Below are positions 1-6,119 of a DNA stretch of 10,187 nt, one piece after another; position 1 is the first letter of the stretch; each line of letters opens with the position of its first letter. Under the pieces are notes generated by a model, which saw only the letters and a list, made by a program, of their open reading frames with translations, ran no database searches and was not told the origin of the DNA. The stretch covers positions 1-10,187 of the forward strand of contig JAEEMF010000078.1 in NCBI GenBank assembly GCA_016283075.1, given 5' to 3'. A program made the position numbers and the translations under genes. The DNA comes from Bacilli bacterium. Its GTDB lineage: Bacteria > Bacillota_I > Bacilli_A > RF39 > UBA660.

Positions 1-1
1 A

Positions 2-604
2 GAAGCTTTAGCACAAGCTAAAGATGCTCGTATGGAAATCTTAGATGTTATGGAAAAGCAAATTGCTAAACCAAGAGAAGAAGTATCTAAGTATGCTCCT
101 AAAACAACTACATTCATGATTAATCCAGATAAGATTAAAGAAGTAATTGGTAAAGGTGGAGAAACTATTACTAAGATTATTCTTGAAACATCTAATGTTG
201 AAACAGTACAAGATCCAAATGCTGTTAAGATTGATATTGAAGATGATGGAAGAGTTATTATTTACCATACAGATAGAGATATGATTAATAAAGCTAAAGA
301 AAGAATCTTAAACATTGTAAGAGAACCAGAAACTGGAGTACTTTATGAAGTTAAAGTAGTTAAAGTAGAAGACTTTGGTGCATTCGTTCAATTATGGCCA
401 GGATGTGAAGGATTAGTACACGTATCACAACTAGATACAAAACGTGTAGAAAATCCTGCTGACATCGTTAAAGTTGGTGACGAAATCGTTGTTAAATGCT
501 TAGGATATGACAAGAAAGGTAGATTAAATCTTTCTCGTAAAGAAGCTTTAGAGCCATCTAAAAAAGAAGCAAAAGAAGAAACAGTAGAAACTACTGAAGA
601 ATAA
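2..604 (+). CDS. pnp: Polynucleotide phosphorylase, C-terminal part (5' end outside window)
   Basis: Phosphorolytic 3'-5' exoribonuclease of mRNA decay, cytoplasmic. Only the last 200 residues are present. The frame is open to the window edge, and residues AQAKDAR before the first ATG at 32 continue the typical PNPase linker, so that ATG is internal. A KH RNA-binding domain lies at about fragment residues 37-95, with the GKGG loop at 50-53 in the context KIKEVIGKGG. An S1 RNA-binding domain follows at about 113-181 (VEDFGAFVQL, GLVHVSQL, GRLNLSRKEA). The tail is short, acidic and Glu/Lys-rich, as is usual for PNPase. The order of catalytic core, then KH, then S1 is diagnostic. A strong terminator follows immediately, so this gene ends its transcription unit. 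Nothing looks damaged. The two RNase PH-like catalytic domains must lie upstream of the window. Confidence 0.97.
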   Translation, partial: EALAQAKDARMEILDVMEKQIAKPREEVSKYAPKTTTFMINPDKIKEVIGKGGETITKIILETSNVETVQDPNAVKIDIEDDGRVIIYHTDRDMINKAKERILNIVREPETGVLYEVKVVKVEDFGAFVQLWPGCEGLVHVSQLDTKRVENPADIVKVGDEIVVKCLGYDKKGRLNLSRKEALEPSKKEAKEETVETTEE

Positions 605-606
605 TA

Positions 607-631
607 AAAGACCGAGAAATCGGTCTTTTTT
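607..631 (+). terminator. Intrinsic terminator after pnp
   Basis: A perfect 9-bp stem (AAAGACCGA, 607-615, with TCGGTCTTT, 620-628) is closed by a GAAA tetraloop of the stable GNRA class and runs into a T tract (626-631). It starts three bases after the pnp stop codon, so transcription of pnp should end here. Confidence 0.95.
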
Positions 632-647
632 GATGCAGATTATTTTA

Positions 648-676
648 TTGCATAAAACAAAAGATTAATTTATAAT
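648..676 (+). promoter_or_regulatory. Likely sigma-A-type promoter for the HNH gene
   Basis: A perfect -10 box TATAAT (671-676) lies 17 bases after TTGCAT (648-653), which matches only the first three bases of the -35 consensus. The predicted transcription start is near 683. That is only a few bases from the ATG at 686 and therefore favours the downstream ATG at 698 as translation start. Confidence 0.6.
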
Positions 677-697
677 TTAAAGTGGATGGTGAAGATA

Positions 698-1741
698 ATG
701 AGCAGAAGATATTATAGACATTATAGAAGGTACGGGAATTATGGATATAATAGAAAATATAGAAATAATAGAAGTTACAATCATTATACGAGAAGTAGTG
801 ATATAACTGGCATTATTATTATATTTCTAATTATTGGGTCATTATACTTTATTAGTATACTAGACAAAATTTGGGACTTCATCTATATTAATTTTGAGTA
901 CATCTTATATTATACTTCTTTATGCATATTGATTATTGCAGCAATATTATTTGTGATATTCCACAAAAAAATAATTGACTATTTTAAAAGTTTAAAAAAA
1001 GTGTTTATAATGGAAAAATTAGAAAAAAATGGTCTATTATTCAAAAAAATTAAAGAATTAAATGAAAACAATTATATCGGTGAATTAGAACCATTTTTAT
1101 ATTCATATAATGTCTATAAGCGTTCAGATTTAGAAAACTGTAATATAGATGATTATTTGTTAATGACAATTGATCAACAAAACCTTAATCTGACCCGATA
1201 TAAAAGCAAATATAATAGTCTTCTAATAAACTTTTATGAATATGAAAATAAGTATAATGAATTAAAACAATTTGTTTCAGACGATGAAGCATTATCACTT
1301 CACATAAAGAAATCAGATTACTATGAAATACAACAAATTATTTTTGAGCAAAACAAAATAAACAAAACTTATTTGTTTAAAGTTATTATACGTATAAATT
1401 ACATAGATAAAAGAGGAAATAATAAAGGTTCGAAAGAAAAAGAATATTATTTAGATGAATATTGTGACCTTGAAAATGAATATTCAAATATAAAGGGAAA
1501 AAGAGCTTTTTATGAAATAAATTCAAGAATACAAAGAGCAAGAATGAGTGAATCATTAAGATATGATATTTTAAAAAGAGACGGATTTAGATGCCAAATA
1601 TGTGGTGCTACGCAAGCAGATGGAGTACAATTACATGTCGACCACATTATACCGGTATCAAAAGGTGGTAAAAGTATACCAAGCAATTTACAAACTCTTT
1701 GCTCAAGATGTAACATAGGAAAAGGTAATAAAACCGATTAA
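698..1741 (+). CDS. Membrane-anchored HNH endonuclease domain protein
   Basis: Not a named gene that I recognise. A 347-residue protein. Residues 1-34 are basic and aromatic (RRYYRHYRRY and similar runs). Two hydrophobic segments follow at about 37-55 and 67-91. A charged, partly helical middle region covers about 92-280. The C-terminal HNH domain covers about 286-347: C299/C302, the HVDH motif (H313, D315, H316), N330, and C335/C338 followed by GKGNK. The four cysteines would hold a structural zinc, and HVDH plus N330 form the nuclease site. The predicted topology puts the nuclease in the cytoplasm with both ends inside. I chose ATG 698 because GGTGA (688-692) sits five bases before it. An in-frame ATG at 686 would add four residues but has no spaced Shine-Dalgarno and almost no leader. 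The gene has its own promoter and terminator. The domain call is strong. The role (phage or plasmid defence, DNA uptake or other) is unknown. Confidence 0.85.
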   Translation: MSRRYYRHYRRYGNYGYNRKYRNNRSYNHYTRSSDITGIIIIFLIIGSLYFISILDKIWDFIYINFEYILYYTSLCILIIAAILFVIFHKKIIDYFKSLKKVFIMEKLEKNGLLFKKIKELNENNYIGELEPFLYSYNVYKRSDLENCNIDDYLLMTIDQQNLNLTRYKSKYNSLLINFYEYENKYNELKQFVSDDEALSLHIKKSDYYEIQQIIFEQNKINKTYLFKVIIRINYIDKRGNNKGSKEKEYYLDEYCDLENEYSNIKGKRAFYEINSRIQRARMSESLRYDILKRDGFRCQICGATQADGVQLHVDHIIPVSKGGKSIPSNLQTLCSRCNIGKGNKTD

Positions 1742-1765
1742 AGAATCACATTAGTGATTCTTTTT
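1740..1765 (+). terminator. Intrinsic terminator after the HNH gene
   Basis: A perfect 10-bp stem AAAGAATCAC (1740-1749) pairs with GTGATTCTTT (1754-1763) across an ATTA loop, with a T tract to 1765. The stem begins inside the TAA stop codon of the HNH gene. Confidence 0.9.
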
Positions 1766-1771
1766 GGTTGA

Positions 1772-1800
1772 TTGAAAAACATTTATATTTGGGTTATAAT
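1772..1800 (+). promoter_or_regulatory. Near-consensus sigma-A-type promoter for the 1838 gene
   Basis: TTGAAA (1772-1777, five of six consensus bases) is separated by exactly 17 bases from a perfect TATAAT (1795-1800). The predicted transcription start is near 1807, giving a leader of about 30 bases that contains the Shine-Dalgarno AGAGGTGA at 1824-1831. Confidence 0.8.
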
Positions 1801-1837
1801 AAAATATGATAGAAATACTAGGAAGAGGTGAGGATAC

Positions 1838-2725
1838 ACGAAAAAATTATTTCACAATAAACTATTAAACGCTGTCCTCATCTTTGTATTTTTTGGTGGT
1901 ATTGTTAATGTTTTAGCATATACATATGACGCTTTATTAGTAGGATTTACTCCAAAATCTAATGAGTGGGATGTAGAGAATACTAAAGATGCTTTAGATG
2001 ATTTATACTTAAGAACATCAAGCTATTTAGTTTCATTTAGTGTTCCTGATAATAAAAGCGAAATATTTTCTAATATAAGTTTTACTGCTGATCAATATAG
2101 GACAGATTTAGTAGTAAATGTTACTCCTACATTTAAAACTGGATATTCATCAAGTGATATATATGAATATATATTAGTTGCAAATGATAAACTAGTAAGT
2201 ACTTCTAAAACAACTACAATTACATTTGCAAATATTAATGCCGGACAAAGATATGTTTTAAGAGTAATTGCTCTCGATAAAGACTCTAAGATGCATAAAA
2301 GTGGTACTGTACCTTATAATGTTGTAAATACATTTACTAAAGTTGTGCTTTCTAGACCTATAATTACCGATAAAGGAGTAATGACAGTTAGATACGATTC
2401 ATATCCAGATACTACTAAAACATATTATGATTTTGATGAAACTGTAGATTTTTCAAATACTGATGGTCTTCCAGTAGGAGCATATGATGGTGATATGACT
2501 ACTTATGCAGGTCCTTATAACGTAACCTATAAATACCTTGATATTGATCCTAGTGCATACGGAAAAACAATGAAGATATATACAAGTGGTAATTATTCTT
2601 GTTACTACTTCCCATCATCACAATGTGGTAGAAGTACTAATTATACATTTACTGTTCCAAGTACAAACGAATTTAAAGTATATGGTAATGAAAGTCATAA
2701 ATTCTATGAAATAGTGATAGAATAA
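1838..2725 (+). CDS. Secreted fibronectin-III-like surface protein with apparent ACG start
   Basis: A 295-residue protein I cannot name. The frame is open from 1832 (TGA at 1829) to the TAA at 2723-2725. No ATG, GTG or TTG occurs between that stop and the signal peptide. ACG at 1838 is six bases after a strong Shine-Dalgarno (AGAGGTGA, 1824-1831) and directly before a classic signal peptide: KK, then a hydrophobic core at about 10-27 ending NVLA. The first in-frame ATG (2291, residue 152) lies mid-domain and has no ribosome site. The mature part begins with a spacer and the motif NTKDALDDLY (48-57). A beta-rich segment at about 63-165 has the spacing of a fibronectin type III domain (TTTITFANINAGQRYVLRVIA). 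A second beta-rich region at about 166-295 contains two cysteines, C252 and C258 by my count. No sortase motif or C-terminal anchor is visible. Its own promoter separates it from the fibre cassette downstream, but both are surface-directed. Existence of the gene is near certain; function is not known. Confidence 0.8.
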   Translation, partial: TKKLFHNKLLNAVLIFVFFGGIVNVLAYTYDALLVGFTPKSNEWDVENTKDALDDLYLRTSSYLVSFSVPDNKSEIFSNISFTADQYRTDLVVNVTPTFKTGYSSSDIYEYILVANDKLVSTSKTTTITFANINAGQRYVLRVIALDKDSKMHKSGTVPYNVVNTFTKVVLSRPIITDKGVMTVRYDSYPDTTKTYYDFDETVDFSNTDGLPVGAYDGDMTTYAGPYNVTYKYLDIDPSAYGKTMKIYTSGNYSCYYFPSSQCGRSTNYTFTVPSTNEFKVYGNESHKFYEIVIE

Positions 2726-2760
2726 ATAAAAAAATAGGGACTATTTATTAAATTAATATA

Positions 2761-2789
2761 GTGACAAAAAAAATATTCTGTGTTAAAAT
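2761..2789 (+). promoter_or_regulatory. Strong extended -10 promoter for the TasA-like gene
   Basis: GTGACA (2761-2766, five of six) lies 17 bases from TAAAAT (2784-2789, five of six). The -10 is preceded by TGT (2781-2783), making an extended -10 element. The predicted start of transcription is near 2796, with a leader of about 35 bases to the ATG at 2831. This rules out the in-frame GTG at 2780 as a translation start, since it lies inside the promoter. Confidence 0.75.
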
Positions 2790-2830
2790 TAAATTATCAT
2801 AGGAAAACATATAAAAATGGAGGATATATT

Positions 2831-3403
2831 ATGAAAGAACTATTCAAAGATACTAAAAATATAATGATCGCGGCACTTCTTGTTGCTGTAGTTGCGTTGG
2901 CTGTAGGTTATGCAATCTTTGCAACAACATTACAAATTGATGGAGTTGCAAAAATCGATGCAAACTGGGATGTAGAAATTATTTCAATTACACCATCATA
3001 TACTAATAACGCACAAGAGACATCAAATGCAACACCAGCATTTACAACAACAACTGCTTCATTTGATGCTACATTTAATACTCCAGGAGATAAAGCAACA
3101 TATACAGTTGTAGTTAAAAATAGTGGCTCAATAGCTGCAAGATTAAATGCAATTTCACCTAATGTTTCAGCACTTAATACATTAAATAGTACAGCACCAG
3201 CTGTAATTAAATATTCAATTAAAACTGCTCCAGCATTAGACTCGGTATTAGCTGCTAATGGTGGTGAAGCAACATTTGTATTCGAAGTTGAATTTGATAA
3301 AGATGCAACAGCTGAACAAATTAAAGCATTATCAACACCAATTTCAAAAAGTTTAACAGCTACTATAGAATACGTTCAAAATACAGCAACAACAGGATTC
3401 TAA
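2831..3403 (+). CDS. TasA/camelysin-like surface fibre subunit
   Basis: A 190-residue protein. A charged N-terminus (MKELFKDTKN) is followed by a hydrophobic segment at about 11-31 ending VGYAIFATTLQIDGVAKI. This is the layout of TasA/CalY (camelysin) proteins, which SipW-type signal peptidases process near this point. The rest (about 45-185) is predicted all-beta and rich in Ala, Thr and Asn, with alternating hydrophobic strands such as ATYTVVVKN and EATFVFEVEF and almost no aromatic residues. It has no cysteines, which suits an extracellular polymer subunit. TasA-family subunits build biofilm fibres by donor-strand exchange; applying that here is inference. The start at ATG 2831 is set by GGAGG at 2819-2823, seven bases upstream; an earlier GTG at 2780 lies within the promoter. 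The strong promoter and a terminator right after the stop suggest high, largely separate expression. A SipW-like peptidase is encoded two genes downstream. Family assignment is fairly secure; fibre formation is not shown. Confidence 0.75.
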   Translation: MKELFKDTKNIMIAALLVAVVALAVGYAIFATTLQIDGVAKIDANWDVEIISITPSYTNNAQETSNATPAFTTTTASFDATFNTPGDKATYTVVVKNSGSIAARLNAISPNVSALNTLNSTAPAVIKYSIKTAPALDSVLAANGGEATFVFEVEFDKDATAEQIKALSTPISKSLTATIEYVQNTATTGF

Positions 3404-3414
3404 AAAACATCAAT

Positions 3415-3436
3415 AAAGAGTGGCAACACTCTTTTT
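3415..3436 (+). terminator. Internal terminator between the subunit gene and the rest of the cassette
   Basis: A perfect 8-bp stem AAAGAGTG (3415-3422) pairs with CACTCTTT (3427-3434), is capped by a GCAA tetraloop (GNRA class), and is followed by T residues. No promoter fits between it and the next start codon, 18 bases downstream. Transcription of the downstream genes must therefore come from read-through or be very weak, which would make the subunit mRNA the most abundant. Confidence 0.85.
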
Positions 3437-3454
3437 ATTTTTAAGGAGAATACT

Positions 3455-4924
3455 ATGAAATGGTTCAAAAGGAGAAGATTTAGAAAAATCTTAATAACTA
3501 ATAAAGGTAAAATAATCTTCGCTGCATCATTACTATTTATAGTTTTATTAGGAGTAGGTTATGCCGCTTTTAGTGAAGTACTTACAATAGTAGGTGCAAG
3601 TATTATTAAACTGCCAGCTTGTCAAAAAAATGTAACTGGTAATTTTGCTGTGACTGGATCTTGGAATGGTTCTGAACGTGTTCAAGTATATGTTAATAAT
3701 TATGATTCAGCAATGCTTGAAAACTTCACATTAGAACTAAAAGTTCCAGAAGGAACGTCAGCAGGACCATTTGATAATTGTATTAATGATACAATAGACG
3801 GATATTTATATCCTAGCTCAGCCGGAATAATAACAATTACATTAAATCATGGAAATAATGGTACTTGTGAATGGTTAAGTAAGATAAATGGTGCTACTAC
3901 AAGTAACGGAGAAGTAACACCAGGATCATGGGCAAATGGTAATGGATTTGGATTCCAACTTAATAACTCTTTAATTGATTCAAATAGTACAATTAATCCT
4001 GAATTTATAAACTTTGAAGGATGTACAATTTATGGAGATAGCGGTAATCAAGAAACTCCTTTATCTGCATTAGCATTAAGTCCTTCAACTGCAACAATTG
4101 GTATTAATGAAAGATTAAATTTAACTACTACAAAAACACCTGCATATAAACAAGTAAATCTTTTATATACAAGTTCAAATAGTAATATTGCAACTGTTGA
4201 TAGTAATGGTAGTGTAGTAGGGGTATCACCTGGTACTGCTACTATTACAGTTAGCGCTGAAGGATTAACAGCAACAGCTACAATTACCGTTGAATCACAT
4301 GTACTAGAACCTGAAAGTGTAACAATTAATCCTTCAGAATATAGATTACTGGTGGGAGAATCAGTACCTTTACAAACAGAGGTTTCACCATCTGGTGCTA
4401 TAACTACATTTACCTGGTCAAGTTCGGATAGCAGTGTTGCAACTGTTGATAGTAATGGTAATGTAGTGGGAATATCATCAGGTACTGCAACTATCACAGT
4501 TACTACAGCAAATAATGTATCTAATACATGTGCTATAAGGGTTATTGAACCCGCTGTATCAAATACATTAGAATTTAGTTTTTCACATAAATATGAGTAT
4601 CAATATGGAGATACTTATTACTTTAATTTAAATGTAACCAATTTAACAAACGAAAGAATATATTATTTTAAAGTAGGATTTGATTTACCTACAGATGTTA
4701 CAATGTCGTTATGGCAAAACCATTTAGTAAGTCAAATAAATAATTATATGGAATTTAATAATGGATATGAATATATAGAAGCAAATAGTTCACTTCTTAT
4801 TGAAGGATCATTTTCTTTCCCAGATAGGTATTTATATGATGGTTTAAATCCATGGGGTGGTCAAGCAAGGCTTATTCCAAATGAATATTTATATCCAGAA
4901 ATAACAAGTATAGATTTAAGTTAG
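3455..4924 (+). CDS. Membrane-inserted or SipW-processed Ig-repeat (Big_2) surface protein
   Basis: A 489-residue protein. A very basic N-terminus (KWFKRRRFRK) precedes a hydrophobic segment at about 20-39 ending LLGVGYAAFSEVLTIVG, the same GYAxF layout as the TasA-like protein. The first extracellular domain (about 56-190) is beta-rich with four cysteines (C56, C109, C138, C190). Its pattern GSWNGSERVQVYVNN ... PGSWANGNGFGFQ loosely recalls family 2 carbohydrate-binding modules. Two bacterial Ig-like (Big_2) repeats follow at about 204-279 and 286-364, each with a core like SNIATVDSNGSVVGVSPGTA. A last beta-rich domain covers about 370-489. No sortase signal or C-terminal membrane helix is seen. 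Start: AAGGAG (3443-3448) is six bases before the ATG. The sipW-like start follows ten bases after this gene's stop, with the ribosome site overlapping the TAG. By position it is a candidate minor fibre component, anchor or adhesin, comparable in role to TapA but not in sequence. Function is inferred. Confidence 0.85.
   Translation: MKWFKRRRFRKILITNKGKIIFAASLLFIVLLGVGYAAFSEVLTIVGASIIKLPACQKNVTGNFAVTGSWNGSERVQVYVNNYDSAMLENFTLELKVPEGTSAGPFDNCINDTIDGYLYPSSAGIITITLNHGNNGTCEWLSKINGATTSNGEVTPGSWANGNGFGFQLNNSLIDSNSTINPEFINFEGCTIYGDSGNQETPLSALALSPSTATIGINERLNLTTTKTPAYKQVNLLYTSSNSNIATVDSNGSVVGVSPGTATITVSAEGLTATATITVESHVLEPESVTINPSEYRLLVGESVPLQTEVSPSGAITTFTWSSSDSSVATVDSNGNVVGISSGTATITVTTANNVSNTCAIRVIEPAVSNTLEFSFSHKYEYQYGDTYYFNLNVTNLTNERIYYFKVGFDLPTDVTMSLWQNHLVSQINNYMEFNNGYEYIEANSSLLIEGSFSFPDRYLYDGLNPWGGQARLIPNEYLYPEITSIDLS
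4190..4502 (+). repeat. Pair of near-identical 64-bp segments in the Big_2 repeats
   Basis: The segments 4190-4253 and 4439-4502 differ at only about eight positions by eye and lie 249 bases (83 codons) apart in the same frame. They encode the conserved strand core of the two Ig-like repeats (ATVDSNGxVVG). The similarity fits recent duplication of one domain and could support recombination that changes repeat number. Confidence 0.85.
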
Positions 4925-4934
4925 GAGGAATAGT

Positions 4935-6104
4935 ATGAAAAAAGTAAAATATAGTGCAGTACATATTGTATTAATAATGTATTTACTTTTTTCTATGTTC
5001 TACTCTAAGTATATTGATTTAGTTATATATTCTTATTATATTAATCCATTAGTACTTTTAATTTTAGCTTGTATATCACACTTAGAAAGAAATGAAAGTA
5101 CTGGAAGATTTATTAATAGAAAAGATAATTATAAAACAGTAATAATTGCTACATTATTTTATATAATCATATATTTTCTAAGTGGATTACTTTTTGGATT
5201 CTCTAGAACAATATATTCGCATGATATTCTAAGTCTTTTAATAAATATATATCAAATAATACTTCCTATAGTATTTATTGAATATATTAGAGGTAATGTT
5301 ATTAATTACGATAGTGATAACTCATTATATGTAATAATATGTACAATCTTATTCATTCTACTTGAAATAAATTATCCTAGATTATATAGTGATTTTGGTA
5401 ATATAGAAAAATTATTTCAATATATATCAGCATTTGTACTTCCTATAATATTTGGAAATGTTTTATATACCAATTTAACTAGAATAGGTGGATATAAACT
5501 AGTATTAATATATAGGGTAATAGTTCAGTTTATATACTTAATTACTCCAATATTCCCAGCACATGACTGGTTTGTTCAAGGAGTATTTGGAATACTTGCT
5601 CCTAGTATTATTTACTTATCATTAAAATTTGAATTAAATAAAAAAATATTAAGAGAAAAGAAAGAAATAAAAAAAGCTAAATCTAAATTATATATTCCTT
5701 TTATAATATTAATAATAATATTTACACTTTTTATGACAGGATTCTTAAGTGCATCACCAATTGCAATTTTATCAGATAGTATGAGTCCTTATTTTTCAAG
5801 AGGTGATGTAGTTGTTTATCAAAAGATAAACGATGATACATTGAAAAAGATAGAAAAAGGTAATATAATTGTATATAGTAAAGAAAAACAATACATCGTA
5901 CATAGAGTTATAGATAAATATGAAAAAAATGGAAAACTTTATTTTGTAACTAAAGGCGATGCAAATAACGATAAAGATTTTGATCCGGTAGAAGAGAAAA
6001 ATGTACTTGGAAAATATATATTCCATGTGAAATACATTGGTTTCCCAGCCGTATGGTTAAATGAATTATATAGAAAACAAACACCGCTAGTCGAAATCAA
6101 ATAA
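4935..6104 (+). CDS. sipW: SipW-type (ER-type) signal peptidase I with multi-pass N-terminal half
   Basis: Signal peptidase that would remove signal sequences from exported proteins at the outer face of the membrane. The catalytic part is at about 275-375: SDSMSP (nucleophile S282), GDVVVYQKI, IVHRVI (H323) and TKGDANNDKD (D342 and D346 as acidic candidates). A histidine in place of the general-base lysine of bacterial LepB is the mark of the ER/SipW class. Bacillus SipW is about 190 residues, but this protein has 389: residues 1-250 add about seven hydrophobic segments (roughly 8-50, 66-88, 98-117, 130-146, 161-178, 187-206, 214-232) before the helix at 252-272 that precedes the active site. 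The extension resembles no domain I can name. The ATG at 4935 has AGGAGGAA (4923-4930) overlapping the upstream stop, so it is translationally coupled to the Ig-repeat gene. Likely substrates are the TasA-like and Ig-repeat proteins. The gene symbol is by class and neighbourhood, not orthology. Confidence 0.9.
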   Translation: MKKVKYSAVHIVLIMYLLFSMFYSKYIDLVIYSYYINPLVLLILACISHLERNESTGRFINRKDNYKTVIIATLFYIIIYFLSGLLFGFSRTIYSHDILSLLINIYQIILPIVFIEYIRGNVINYDSDNSLYVIICTILFILLEINYPRLYSDFGNIEKLFQYISAFVLPIIFGNVLYTNLTRIGGYKLVLIYRVIVQFIYLITPIFPAHDWFVQGVFGILAPSIIYLSLKFELNKKILREKKEIKKAKSKLYIPFIILIIIFTLFMTGFLSASPIAILSDSMSPYFSRGDVVVYQKINDDTLKKIEKGNIIVYSKEKQYIVHRVIDKYEKNGKLYFVTKGDANNDKDFDPVEEKNVLGKYIFHVKYIGFPAVWLNELYRKQTPLVEIK

Positions 6105-6119
6105 AAAGGGAGAAGTTGT

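Noticed and set aside
1829..1831. TGA read as tryptophan (mycoplasma code), which would extend the 1838 frame upstream
   Set aside because: No ATG lies upstream in that frame, all tryptophans checked use TGG, and TGA ends sufC properly.
1806..1868. Possible 20-codon leader ORF from ATG 1806 overlapping the start of the 1838 gene
   Set aside because: It begins at the predicted transcription start with no ribosome binding site, and its peptide shows no attenuator-like codon runs.
2721..2749. AT-only inverted repeat (AATAAATA/TATTTATT), and an alternative AAATAG/CTATTT hairpin, after the 1838 gene
   Set aside because: The stems are weak and AT-only with no clear T tract, unlike the four strong terminators in this window; at best a poor terminator.
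2780..2830. GTG at 2780 as an earlier start for the TasA-like protein
   Set aside because: It lies inside the extended -10 promoter and has no Shine-Dalgarno; ATG 2831 has GGAGG at the right distance.
4048..4497. 149-codon open frame on the minus strand within the Ig-repeat gene
   Set aside because: It is a shadow of the repeated Ig coding sequence, with no ribosome site and no recognisable protein features.
4935..6104. Standard LepB-type signal peptidase I
   Set aside because: The general-base lysine motif is absent; HRVI and GDANN motifs match the ER/SipW class.
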